A stretch of 61,811 bases of DNA from Cyanobacteria bacterium HKST-UBA04 (GCA_020431915.1 JAGQHJ010000006.1:1-61811); one strand, 5' to 3'; shown: positions 36,592-44,264, counted from the first letter of the stretch. Program-made: numbers and translations. The notes: a model not told the origin generated them from the sequence alone.

Positions 36592-36960
36592 TGCTTGTGC
36601 TGTCAGCGGCCTGAGCCGGTTAAACGCCTAATCCGTGTGGTCCCGTTGCCCGTCTTGCGAGACGAAGGGTGTTGGGGTCGTTGGGTTAACTCGCTTGAAT
36701 AACCATGGTCAATAACCAAACCGGGGGCGGGGCCAAGCTGCAAAAGCATGCGCTGTACCTTTCCAAAGCTTTGAAAAGCTTTGGAAAGCCTGCAAAGGGG
36801 ACCCATGTCGTTGCATGTTTGTTGCCCACCCCGTTTTTGCCACTATCTAGGCTACTGTCAGATCAGTGTTACGCCAAAGCCTTGCCGGGTTCATCGGCAT
36901 CCCCAGTTGATGGCCCCATTATAGCGATTTGCCCGGCGCTTGTCATGTGCCAATCGCGGG
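36592..36960. other. Intergenic region with a long perfect palindrome
   Basis: No gene is supported in these 369 bp. The notable element is a 30-bp palindrome at 36759-36788 (separate entry). Confidence 0.5.
36759..36788. repeat. Perfect 14-bp inverted repeat
   Basis: CTTTCCAAAGCTTT (36759-36772) and AAAGCTTTGGAAAG (36775-36788) are perfect complements separated by only GA. It lies upstream of the minus-strand peptidase-like gene (start 36591) and downstream of the AIM24 gene. The tight spacing suggests a dimeric regulator site or cruciform rather than an RNA terminator. No T-run follows on either strand. Confidence 0.7.
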
Positions 36961-37773
36961 TTAAAAACCGCGATCGCCGGCCAACACCGAACCGAGGTGG
37001 CCCAGCACACTGCCTTCGCCCTGGGTTTGCGTACTGCGAATTTGGTCGGGGGGAATGGCGGCAAAAACGTTGCTGGCCAACCGGCTGAAAGGCAGCGATT
37101 GGAGCCAGACGGTGCCGGGGCCTTCGAGGGTAGCCAGAAACAACCCTTCCCCGCCGAAGAGCATGGTTTTAATGCCCTTGGCCAGGGTAATATCGTAGGA
37201 GACACTCCCCGTCAGTGCCACCAGACAGCCGGTGTCCACTTTAATCTGCTCGCCGGCCGCCAGTTCGCGCCGTACGATGGTGCCACCGGCATGGGCAAAA
37301 GCCAGGCCGTCGCCTACCAGTTTTTGAAGGATAAACCCTTCCCCGCCAAAGAAGCCGGCCCCCAGGCGCTTGGTAAAGCCCAGGCTGATGCCCACCCCCT
37401 TGGCGGCGCACAGAAACGAATTTTTTTGGCAGAGAATTTCGCCCCCCATGGTGCTTAGGTCCAGGGGAATGATTTTACCGGGGAAGGCGGCGGCAAACGA
37501 CACGGTTTGCTTGCCCTGGCCCTGGTTGGTAAAGATGGTCATAAACAGCCGTTCGCCGGTCAGCAGGCGTTTGCCGGCACCCAGCAGCTTGCTGCCGAGC
37601 CCCTCGTTTTCCTGGCTACCGTCGCCGAAAATGGTGTCCATGTGGATACCTGCGTCCATCATCATCATGGTTCCGGCTTCGGCCACCACGCTTTCCTGCG
37701 GATCCAATTCGATGGTGACCAGCTGCATGTCGTCGCCGAGCAACTGGTAATCGATGTCATGACTGTTTCCCAT
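36961..37773 (-). CDS. AIM24/TIGR00266-family protein
   Basis: A 270-residue protein of the AIM24 (TIGR00266) family, a conserved beta-rich cytosolic protein of uncertain role, with mitochondrial relatives in yeast. Typical sequence is seen: QLVTIELDPQESVVAEAGTMMMM, GAGKRLLTGERLFMTIFTN, GKIIPLDLS and GGEGLFLATLEGPGTVWLQS. The longer frame from 37815 is possible, but the ATG at 37773 begins the conserved part (MGNSHDIDYQLLG); AGGAG lies 14 bases upstream, rather far. The gene is co-directional with the peptidase-like gene but separated by 369 bp with a palindrome. Confidence 0.88.
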   Translation of the reverse strand: MGNSHDIDYQLLGDDMQLVTIELDPQESVVAEAGTMMMMDAGIHMDTIFGDGSQENEGLGSKLLGAGKRLLTGERLFMTIFTNQGQGKQTVSFAAAFPGKIIPLDLSTMGGEILCQKNSFLCAAKGVGISLGFTKRLGAGFFGGEGFILQKLVGDGLAFAHAGGTIVRRELAAGEQIKVDTGCLVALTGSVSYDITLAKGIKTMLFGGEGLFLATLEGPGTVWLQSLPFSRLASNVFAAIPPDQIRSTQTQGEGSVLGHLGSVLAGDRGF

Positions 37774-37985
37774 ACGGCGGTGTTTCACTCCTGTGTTTGG
37801 TGTTGGTAAGCCCATACAGGCCCACTATACCCCAAGGCCGTGGGTGGTTATACCTGGAATCTGTGTGACGTCGTACAAGAGCGTTTAGGGTATTTACTCT
37901 GTACCCACCAGCTTCATGGCTATTTTGCAATCAAGCTAGAAATAATATTACAATAGTATCCTAAGGTATTTTTTGGTGATTACAA

Positions 37986-39038
37986 ATGTCAAGAAATATT
38001 AAACCCGAACACAGCAGAGAAAGAGTTAATAGAGCGGGCCATAATGTTAGGAGTGGTTCGCTAACTTCTGAGGATATTGATGTAATAGAGAATTGGAGAG
38101 CGGCGCATAACAAAATTTTAAATGACTGGCAGTCTAATTTACGCAACAGATGTAAGAAAAATAAAAAGATAACTTTTGCCCAACGATTGAAACGTAGAAA
38201 TACTATTTTTGATAAATTAACTCGACAGCCCGAAATGCAATTATCAAGAATGCATGATATAGCAGGCTGTAGGCTTATATTTCCAGATATAGCCTCTCTT
38301 CATGAGTATAGAAATAGCTTACATGAATCTAGAATGAAACATGTTCTTAGAAAAGCAGATGAAGCTCCTTATCCCTATGATTACATGGAACATCCTCACC
38401 CAGATAATAGTGGGTATAGAGGGATACATGATGTTTTTAAATATTGTGCAAGGCCTGGCCGATCTCAGGAGTGGAATAACTTGCTTGTAGAGATTCAGTA
38501 CCGTACGAGTAGTCAGCACGCTTGGGCTACTGCTGTAGAAATTGCCGGCCATATTACGGGTAATTATTCAAAATTTGATCAAGGTGATGAACAGCAGAAA
38601 GAGTTTTTTAGGCTTACTAGCGAAATAATAGCTCGGGCACATGAGGGTATGACGTCTTGTTACCCTACAGCAACTAATAGAGAGATAATTCAGAGGTTTA
38701 CGAGTTTAGAACAAGAGCTACACCTCTTAATGAGGTTGAAAAGTTTAAAAATTGCTGGTGATCTAGAGAACTTTACCAAGCAGAATGTAATTTTACTATT
38801 GTCTAATGTTGAAGATGAAAGAGGGCAGCTAACTTTTACAGCTTATTCTTATGAATATTTACCAGAGGCGACGAATAAATATTTTGAACTAGAAAAAAAA
38901 TATGGGGAAAAATATGATATCGTTCTTGTTCGTGCGCCATCTAAAGAAAGCTTAATGCATGCCTACAAAAACTATTTTTCTGACTCACAAGACTTTGATC
39001 GTTTGGTTATTGAGGGATTGGAGCTTCTCAAAAAGTAA
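37986..39038 (+). CDS. RelA/SpoT-domain (alarmone synthetase-like) protein on an AT-rich island
   Basis: A 350-residue protein with the RelA/SpoT nucleotidyltransferase motifs in order: basic RLKRRNTIFDKL, HDIAGCRLIFPD, the G-loop NSGYRGIH whose Tyr stacks on the guanine in (p)ppGpp synthetases, and LVEIQYRTSSQHAWA. No HD hydrolase domain precedes it, so it would be a synthetase only. About 170 residues follow the catalytic core. Known small synthetases of this kind include housekeeping SAS proteins, toxSAS toxins and CapRel-type fused toxin-antitoxins; the C-terminal extension fits the last group in length, but I cannot align it. The gene is visibly AT-rich against G+C-rich neighbours and lies 28 bp from a duplicated tRNA-Val end, strong signs of horizontal transfer. 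Confidence 0.85.
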   Translation: MSRNIKPEHSRERVNRAGHNVRSGSLTSEDIDVIENWRAAHNKILNDWQSNLRNRCKKNKKITFAQRLKRRNTIFDKLTRQPEMQLSRMHDIAGCRLIFPDIASLHEYRNSLHESRMKHVLRKADEAPYPYDYMEHPHPDNSGYRGIHDVFKYCARPGRSQEWNNLLVEIQYRTSSQHAWATAVEIAGHITGNYSKFDQGDEQQKEFFRLTSEIIARAHEGMTSCYPTATNREIIQRFTSLEQELHLLMRLKSLKIAGDLENFTKQNVILLLSNVEDERGQLTFTAYSYEYLPEATNKYFELEKKYGEKYDIVLVRAPSKESLMHAYKNYFSDSQDFDRLVIEGLELLKK

Positions 39039-39066
39039 TAATTGATTGTTTGGTCAGAAATCAAGA

Positions 39067-39105
39067 AATGGTGGGCGTTGAGGGACTTGAACCCCCGGCA
39101 TCCTC
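39067..39105 (-). repeat. Duplicated 3' end of tRNA-Val (attachment-site-like)
   Basis: A 39-bp sequence exactly repeats 39179-39217, which covers the last 37 nt of the tRNA including its encoded CCA plus two flanking bases. The offset is 112 bp and the orientation is the same. A 3'-end tRNA duplication is the usual trace of tyrosine-recombinase integration. Confidence 0.85.
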
Positions 39106-39123
39106 ATGGGCAAATAGGGAAGG

Positions 39124-39143
39124 GCGGCGCTTTTGAGCGCCGC
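39124..39143 (-). terminator. GC-rich hairpin downstream of tRNA-Val
   Basis: GCGGCGC (39124-39130) pairs with GCGCCGC (39137-39143) around TTTTGA. Read from the minus strand it is followed by a pyrimidine-rich tail (CCTTCCCTATTTG). It is one of two consecutive hairpins after the tRNA. Confidence 0.45.
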
Positions 39144-39154
39144 TGAAGTAATTG

Positions 39155-39176
39155 TTCTCTCCTTCAAAGGAGAGAA
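39155..39176 (-). terminator. Hairpin immediately downstream of tRNA-Val
   Basis: TTCTCTCCTT (39155-39164) and AAGGAGAGAA (39167-39176) are perfect complements with a 2-bp centre, four bases beyond the tRNA 3' end. It may help to end or process the tRNA transcript. Confidence 0.4.
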
Positions 39177-39180
39177 GGAA

Positions 39181-39256
39181 TGGTGGGCGTTGAGGGACTT
39201 GAACCCCCGGCATCCTCCTTGTAAGGGAGGCGCTCTACCAACTGAGCTAAACGCCC
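39181..39256 (-). tRNA. tRNA-Val (anticodon TAC)
   Basis: The minus strand gives a 76-nt cloverleaf: acceptor arm starting GGGCGTT, D-arm GCTCAGTTGGTAGAGC, anticodon stem CCTCC/GGAGG with loop CTTACAA (anticodon TAC, reading GUA/GUG-type Val codons), variable loop, T-arm with GGTTCAAGTCC, and an encoded CCA at the 3' end. Its 3' half is repeated 112 bp downstream (separate entry). Confidence 0.95.
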
Positions 39257-39445
39257 ATCCGTGTTGCTCTGTGCGATTGCGCATGCGCGGGTGTGTGTGT
39301 GCGCGCTGAGAGGCGGGGGATGGTCTGTGGGTGTGAAGCCAACCGAAGCCAATCGACGCCAAGGAAAGACACATCGGATTGAAATCAGGTTTCAGAGTGT
39401 AACAGCATAGACAAGGCCGTGGTAAAAATCAAGCGAGTGGCTCAA

Positions 39446-40057
39446 TCAGGGGCCGGTTTGGGTAAGCCCATGTTCGGTGGCCACCCACTGTATGGGGACA
39501 TCGGTTAAATCGGCGGGCAGGCGTTCAACCCAACACGCGGCCGGGACGGCACAGAGGGTTTTGTGCTGGAGGGGGGCCGATGCGAGCAGACGATCGTAGT
39601 ACCCCTGGCCGTACCCCAGCCGGTTGCCCTGGTGATCGACGGCCAGGGCCGGGACGAGGATCAGGTCCAGTTCGGTTAAATCAAGCAACTGGGGTGCCTC
39701 GGGCAGGGGTTCGCTGACCCCGAAAGGGTTGGTGGTTTGTAGCGGATCGCCGGGTTGCCAGGCGTGGACGGTCAGTTGCCGGTGGTCGCTGATGCGGGGT
39801 AAGTAGAATTGGGGGTGGGGGGCCGCAAAATGTTCGGAAATACTGGCCAGGGCCAAAAAATTGAGCTCTCCTGGTAGTGGGTGGTAGAGCAGAATTCCTG
39901 TAGACTGGGTATAGGCTGGCCACTGCACAATGTGCTGTTGGATTTGTTGGCTCAGCACAGAGAGATCCAGCGTTTGGCGGGTTTTCTTAGCCAATAATCG
40001 CCATTCGTCTTTGTCTTGAGGCAATTGACCTGGTTCAGATGGAATAAAATCGGTCAT
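39446..40057 (-). CDS. 5-formyltetrahydrofolate cyclo-ligase
   Basis: ATP-dependent enzyme that converts 5-formyl-THF (folinic acid) to 5,10-methenyl-THF, salvaging the stored folate form. The family motif is clear: LILVPALAVDHQGNRLGYG followed by QGYYDRLL. Length (203 residues) is normal. The N-terminal basic part (KDEWRLLAKKTRQTL) fits the ATP/substrate-binding start. The ATG has no strong ribosome-binding site. It shares the folate one-carbon pool with the MetH of this window but is not beside it. The 182 bp to the divergent XRE gene probably holds both promoters. Confidence 0.92.
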   Translation of the reverse strand: MTDFIPSEPGQLPQDKDEWRLLAKKTRQTLDLSVLSQQIQQHIVQWPAYTQSTGILLYHPLPGELNFLALASISEHFAAPHPQFYLPRISDHRQLTVHAWQPGDPLQTTNPFGVSEPLPEAPQLLDLTELDLILVPALAVDHQGNRLGYGQGYYDRLLASAPLQHKTLCAVPAACWVERLPADLTDVPIQWVATEHGLTQTGP

Positions 40058-40239
40058 GGACAGGATTTAACCTTTACGTACAACCCGTTATGCTGGAATG
40101 CCCCCAATTTTCCTAAGCGAAGGCGGTTGCCTAACGGGACTGGGATCGACTTATCGTAACAAATTTGTAATATATAGGCGACCATGGGTTTAGGCTTTTT
40201 GCACCACGTCGATAGCAAAGGTAGGAGAAAGGCAAAGGT

Positions 40240-40605
40240 TTGACCGGGAGTAAATATACCGCTTCTATGTTGCTTTCAGAGAAACTGAAAGAAGCCCGTG
40301 TTGAGGCTCATTTAAAGCAGCGCCATGTTGCTGAGTACCTTCATGTCTCAGTATCGGCGGTGTGTGCCATGGAAAACGGCCAACGGCGTATTGATGCCGA
40401 CGAGCTGTTTCGTTTAAGCAAGCTTTATGGCAAGCCGCTGGACTGGTTCTTTGATGACCCGCATCCGCTGCCCAAACGCGAGGGCAGCCGTTGGTACGAC
40501 AGTGACCCGTTGCTGCGCGAGTGCATTCACCTGCTTAAAAACGCCCCCGACACGATTCGGCGTCGCGCGGCGTATGGGCTGTTGGGCTTTTTAAGCGATC
40601 GCTAG
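40240..40605 (+). CDS. XRE-family helix-turn-helix regulator
   Basis: A 121-residue DNA-binding protein. The helix-turn-helix is at about residues 14-70 (LSEKLKEARVEAHLKQRHVAEY, VSVSAVCAMENGQRRIDADELFRLSKLYGKPLDWFF spread over five helices). The C-terminal 50 residues end in a basic helix (IRRRAAYGLLGFL). It starts with a TTG preceded by GGAGAAAGG; the ATG at 40267 is an alternative. The WFF pattern resembles regulators that control a short-term peptidase or toxin, but none is adjacent. The last 42 bp of the gene are repeated (with changes) just downstream, and both copies contain the GCGATCGC octamer. Confidence 0.88.
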   Translation: MTGSKYTASMLLSEKLKEARVEAHLKQRHVAEYLHVSVSAVCAMENGQRRIDADELFRLSKLYGKPLDWFFDDPHPLPKREGSRWYDSDPLLRECIHLLKNAPDTIRRRAAYGLLGFLSDR

Positions 40606-40690
40606 GGTATTTATGCGCTCCATGCTCGCCGCGCGCCATTAAACATGCGCGGCGTATGGGTTGCTTAAGGCTTTTTGCGCGATCGCTAGG
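40565..40690 (+). repeat. Direct repeat of the XRE gene's 3' end
   Basis: The 42-bp segment 40565-40606, covering the last 13 codons, the stop and one base, recurs as a diverged 44-bp copy at 40647-40690 that begins GCGCGGCGTATGGG and ends GCGATCGCTAGG. The offset is 82 bp, so the copy is out of frame. Between them lies a hairpin with CGCCGCGC and GCGCGGCG arms. Confidence 0.8.
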
Positions 40691-40717
40691 TGTCCCTGGC
40701 CTGGTGGCCACAGGCTC

Positions 40718-41209
40718 TTACCGGGCGTAGGCGCCTAAATAGGCACTGGCCAATCCGTCCTGGGGCCAAAATTTGGCTTGCCAGTGCGTGAGCAGACGTT
40801 CAAACACCAATGTCGGCTTCAGCAGGCCTTTTTCCGACAGGCCAATCACATCGGCCAGGCCGAAAAAGGCCATTTCATCAATATTCTCGGTGGTTTCCAT
40901 CACCATGGCCGACGGGTCACTGTCGAGCTTGACCTTAAAGACCACATCCACCGCTTGTTTCGGGGGGGTCTGGGTCGGGTCGACCAAAAAATCGGCAATA
41001 AACAGCAGCTTGGGGTCGCTTACCACCAGGTTGGCTTCTTCCTGAAGTTCCCTGACGGCGCAGTCGGCCATGGTTTCGCCGGGTTCGAGCGTGCCGCCCG
41101 GCAGCACCCAAAACGGGTTTTGGTTTTGCCGAACCAGCAGCAAGTTGCCGTGGGCGTTAAAGACGACCACGCCCACCCGAATTTTGAAACTGTAGCGGTT
41201 TTGGCTCAT
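40718..41209 (-). CDS. Nudix hydrolase
   Basis: A 163-residue Nudix protein. The Nudix box runs G-x5-E-x7-R-E-x2-E-E (GGTLEPGETMADCAV-REL-QEE); Ala follows the final E where many members have Gly. It hydrolyses a nucleoside diphosphate linked to another moiety, which the sequence cannot specify. The C-terminal part (KGLLKPTLVFERLLTHW) is family-typical. The only start in frame is the ATG at 41209; the AAGGAGG site lies 15 bases upstream, further than usual, and can pair with CCTCCTT further 5' in the leader (separate entry). Confidence 0.9.
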   Translation of the reverse strand: MSQNRYSFKIRVGVVVFNAHGNLLLVRQNQNPFWVLPGGTLEPGETMADCAVRELQEEANLVVSDPKLLFIADFLVDPTQTPPKQAVDVVFKVKLDSDPSAMVMETTENIDEMAFFGLADVIGLSEKGLLKPTLVFERLLTHWQAKFWPQDGLASAYLGAYAR

Positions 41210-41224
41210 CGGGTTGGTCCGGGG

Positions 41225-41274
41225 CCTCCTTACGTTACGGCAACTAGAAGGGCACCACTTGGCCTGAAAGGAGG
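41225..41274 (-). promoter_or_regulatory. Possible RBS-masking hairpin in the Nudix leader
   Basis: In the minus-strand leader, CCTCCTT (complement of 41268-41274) can pair with the ribosome-binding AAGGAGG (complement of 41225-41231) across about 36 bases. The upstream arm extends to ACCTCCTTTC, matching the 16S 3' tail. This could hide the ribosome-binding site. Structure is inferred, not folded. Confidence 0.3.
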
Positions 41275-41698
41275 TGGGCGCTTCTGTTTTCTTTATAACA
41301 TTTTTTTAATAATGGCGTGTTGCCGTATCACAAGGTTTGGGCTCGCACGGTTTTATGCATGCAGAAGGGATATTGGGCCATCGTGCCATTTTACTATTTT
41401 GCCACTTTGTTAATGGTTGCCAGTTATGGCCGCCAAGCGGTGAGAATTGTTTGAAACCGATGTATCGGCTATCAGGCAGTTACTTCCACCAAGGCATTCG
41501 GTCGCCCGATCCAACATCCCGTTCACTTAGTTTCCGTTCGAATTGTTTAAGCGAAGATCAATAGTCACCGTGGTCCACCGTTGGCCGCTGCTTTCCTTGT
41601 GTTGCCCATGACCCGACGAGGGGGATTGGGGCAGATGCATACGAAAAACGGCTGGCATAAGGCCTGCGGGGCTTACTTGAAACAGGAGGGTTTGCGGA
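41275..41698. other. Intergenic region with no gene
   Basis: Both strands have open frames of 75 to 87 codons here, but none has a plausible ribosome-binding site or composition. I see nothing else in this stretch. Confidence 0.4.
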
Positions 41699-41833
41699 TT
41701 GATTAAACCCATTCTCGGGATCCTGCAGCATGTACGGGCGTTCCTGGCTGGTGCCATGTTTTCCAGTGCCATGTTTTCCGGTGCCGTGGTGCCGGTAAAG
41801 GCGCTTGCTCTGCACCATCACCGCCGTCGATGA
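41699..41833 (+). CDS. Small exported-peptide-like ORF, 44 residues
   Basis: This frame is too short for the usual cutoff. A TTG start is preceded by AGGAGGG with 8 bases of spacing, a near-ideal arrangement. The product begins with a basic N-terminus (IKPILGILQHVR), a hydrophobic core with a doubled AMFS (FLAGAMFSSAMFSGAVV), and a possible signal-peptidase site ALA-L before a His/Arg-rich tail. That is a signal peptide with little after it, so it may be a secreted or membrane micro-protein. The repeated GTGCCATGTTTTCC units are visible at DNA level. Support is the ribosome-binding site and signal-like pattern only. Confidence 0.35.
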   Translation: MIKPILGILQHVRAFLAGAMFSSAMFSGAVVPVKALALHHHRRR

Positions 41834-41963
41834 AGTCTTCTGCCGGCCTTATGGTTCGGCCTAGCCGATCAGCACCCGTGCCAACCGGTTCGGGGTGCCG
41901 TTCGTTTTTATGCTGCTTCAGTTACTGATGGAGACCACCGCGTATTAAAGACAGGATAAAGGT

Positions 41964-43085
41964 ATGACAGGTGTTCGAAGCACCGTGCCGGGGATGACCA
42001 TGCCCCTGGCCCATATCAGTCAGGTGCCCTTGCAACCGGGTGCCATGCCTGTGCTGACTGCGGAAACCGAAACCCACAGTTATTACACCATTCAAAATCC
42101 TACCGACCAGCAAAGCCTGTGGCATCGGCAGCAAGCGAACCAGATGCAGCAGGGGTACACCGGTAGTGTGGTTGACGGGTTACGCGGCCAGAGTCGTATT
42201 TTGGGTATGTTTCGTAACCCGCTGGCCGATCCCGATTTGGCACCGGGCTCGACGGTACTGCAAAGCAGTACCGGGGTTTTGATTCGTACCATGGCGGGCC
42301 GTACCGGCGAGTTGTTTAGCACCGGGGCGAGCGAACTGTCGCGAAACCCAGGGGGGTTCTGGAATCGCATGGCCAATGTGCCGATGCTTGATCAACGCCT
42401 GGGCTTCAACGCCCGTCCGGGTAGCTGGCTGGGTGGGTTTAACCTGGCCGAGAATGCCACCCGGGTTGGTAACCTTCATGGCGGCTGGAGTGTGGGCGGA
42501 GTAATCAGCGGCGAATTCAAGAACCATTGCCAGGGCCTGATTCGCTATATGGACACGGGGGCCATGCGGCATTTGCCTTCGGCCATTATTGGGGTGGCCA
42601 ATACCGCGCTGGCTGTGGCATGTGCGGGTATGGCCTTTAGCCGGCAATACAGCGTGTCGATGCAGAAAGGCGATAGCACCGGCGCGTTTGGTAGTGCCTT
42701 GACGGCAGGAGGCATGGAGTTGGCCAAGTTTGCCGGGGGCTATGCCGTCGGCAGTATTGCATATGGGGCCGTTGGTGCGCTGGGGGTTGGTGCCATTGCC
42801 GGTATCCCCGTATTGCCGTTGCTGGCTGCCGGGTTTGCCGGGGTAATGTTTGCCAAGCTGTTTACCTCTGTTTTTGGTCCTTCGGTCGAGTCGTTGCCGC
42901 ATTATGAGGCACCTCCCGTGACCTACAAAATTCAAAAACCGGGTGCACGGGCTTCGCATGGCAGTGGGCAGGGTGACTCGATGTTTGCCCAGCTGACCAA
43001 CCCGGAGTTTTATCAGCAGGGCTTCAGCGATGCCTTTACCGAATCGGCCAACCCCACCCTGATTACGCCGGTGCAGTCCTATTAA
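41964..43085 (+). CDS. Hypothetical Gly-rich membrane-associated protein
   Basis: A 373-residue protein with no recognised family. AGGATAAAGG just before the ATG supports the start. The first 170 residues are soluble with many Gly, Asn and Thr. A hydrophobic, Gly/Ala-rich C-terminal half follows (SAIIGVANTALAVACAGMAF; GAVGALGVGAIAGIPVLPLL; LLAAGFAGVMFAKLF), enough for two or three membrane helices or a glycine-zipper pore-like segment. A polar tail of about 70 residues ends the protein. It is convergent with the next gene (3 bp between stops). The pattern of a soluble head and glycine-zipper tail is shared by some exported effectors and colicin-like proteins, but no specific function follows. 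Confidence 0.55.
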   Translation: MTGVRSTVPGMTMPLAHISQVPLQPGAMPVLTAETETHSYYTIQNPTDQQSLWHRQQANQMQQGYTGSVVDGLRGQSRILGMFRNPLADPDLAPGSTVLQSSTGVLIRTMAGRTGELFSTGASELSRNPGGFWNRMANVPMLDQRLGFNARPGSWLGGFNLAENATRVGNLHGGWSVGGVISGEFKNHCQGLIRYMDTGAMRHLPSAIIGVANTALAVACAGMAFSRQYSVSMQKGDSTGAFGSALTAGGMELAKFAGGYAVGSIAYGAVGALGVGAIAGIPVLPLLAAGFAGVMFAKLFTSVFGPSVESLPHYEAPPVTYKIQKPGARASHGSGQGDSMFAQLTNPEFYQQGFSDAFTESANPTLITPVQSY

Positions 43086-43088
43086 ACT

Positions 43089-44264
43089 CTATCGGGCATG
43101 TAGCGGTCTGAGACGTTGATCGATGTCAAAAATGGTTCTGGCCAGCAGGTAGCCGGCATTGACCACCAGCACGGACACCCGTTCGCCACGCTCCATTGAA
43201 ACTTGCTGTTTGTCGGCACTGCGTGTGGCCCCTTTGAATCCGGCGGCTCCCACAGGCATGTCGTCCTGGAAGAGATCGGGGCGTTGTTGGGTGGCCGATG
43301 AAGCGGCAGAAGTGGTAGAGGCCGCCTTGGCCTGCTTAAATGGTTGCGGATCGAAGAAAATCGGGGGCAGGCCGTCCATGGCCAACCCTTCGTTGACGCG
43401 TTCCTCGATGGCTTCGAGGTAGGGCTCGGCCTCGGGATCATGCTTTAAGGTAATGTGCAGCTGCAGGGCTTCGGCTTGCTGAATGACAGCCTTGAACTTG
43501 CCCATAACGTTTGTGTCGAGGTAAAGCACCACGCAAATGGCGGCTTCCTGTCCGCCTTCTTCTTCGTCCTCGCCGCCCTCGAACTCCAGTTGCATTTTTT
43601 GTCCCGGAGGCAGGGGGGACCATGGCAGGTACAGCAATATCAGGGTTTCGGCAGCACGCTGCGGCGATTGCAGGGCGGCTTCGCCAATCTGTCCCAGGCG
43701 ATGGGCTACCTCCATAATCTGGTGGCCGTTGCTGAGTTGCAGGGCCCGGTTGTTTTGCAGCATTTTAACCAGTTTGCTGGCGGCTTCCTTCGAGTTGCCG
43801 TCAAGCAGCTGGGCCACGTCCTCGGTGGACAGCTTGAGATCCCCCTGATTTTCGAGCAGGGTGCGCAGCATTTCCTTAACCTGTTGCTGTTGGGTCTTGC
43901 CGCCCGATTCGGAGGCCAGTTGCATTAGCAGTTGCTGAAGGTCCTTGGGCAGGTCCAGGGCCACCTTCATGAACTCGGCGGTTTGCTGGTTGTTCATCAG
44001 CAAGCCGTCCTGCTGTAGCAGTTTGGCCAAGGAGACCCGCTGTTCGACGAAGGCCTGGTTGCTCAGGGGCACCTGCCCTGCTAGGTTGGCGGCCTGGTTA
44101 AGCAGCGAATTGGCGGGGACCAGTGAGCCGCCCCGGTTAACCAGGGTGCTGTTTAGCGGGTTGAAGGGCTGGTTTTCAGAACGATCCTGGCCCAGGTTAA
44201 CCGACCCCCTCAGGATTTGGCTGAGTTGGGCCATGATCAGGTTGATTCCGAAATTGCTCGACAT
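43089..44264 (-). CDS. Hypothetical protein, possibly FliK-like hook-length control
   Basis: A 391-residue protein. The N-terminus is Asn/Gln/Leu-rich with long amphipathic helices (LLQQDGLLMNNQQTAEFM, LPKDLQQLLMQLASE). The C-terminal part contains LLYLPWSPLPPGQKMQL followed by an acidic stretch and the strand pattern VVLYLDTNVMGKFKAVI, LQLHITL. This resembles the C-terminal domain of FliK/YlqG-type flagellar hook-length proteins, where a P-W-x-P-L-P motif is followed by a 'L-T-x-x-L-G-x-V' strand. FlhB, its usual partner in the substrate switch, lies 8 kb away (52053-53159). The match rests on my memory of the pattern and should be treated as tentative. Otherwise it is an uncharacterised helical protein. 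Confidence 0.55.
   Translation of the reverse strand: MSSNFGINLIMAQLSQILRGSVNLGQDRSENQPFNPLNSTLVNRGGSLVPANSLLNQAANLAGQVPLSNQAFVEQRVSLAKLLQQDGLLMNNQQTAEFMKVALDLPKDLQQLLMQLASESGGKTQQQQVKEMLRTLLENQGDLKLSTEDVAQLLDGNSKEAASKLVKMLQNNRALQLSNGHQIMEVAHRLGQIGEAALQSPQRAAETLILLYLPWSPLPPGQKMQLEFEGGEDEEEGGQEAAICVVLYLDTNVMGKFKAVIQQAEALQLHITLKHDPEAEPYLEAIEERVNEGLAMDGLPPIFFDPQPFKQAKAASTTSAASSATQQRPDLFQDDMPVGAAGFKGATRSADKQQVSMERGERVSVLVVNAGYLLARTIFDIDQRLRPLHAR

Noticed and set aside
25248-40690. GCGATCGC (HIP1-like) octamers as a sign of cyanobacterial origin
   Set aside because: I found about four in the window (near 25249, 36969, 40595 and 40678). That is close to chance for this composition and far below the density in HIP1-rich cyanobacteria, so it says nothing about phylum.
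39446-41209. A toxin-antitoxin pair made of the XRE regulator and its neighbour
   Set aside because: The neighbouring genes are 5-formyl-THF cyclo-ligase and Nudix hydrolase, not small toxins, and orientation and spacing do not fit a two-gene TA operon.
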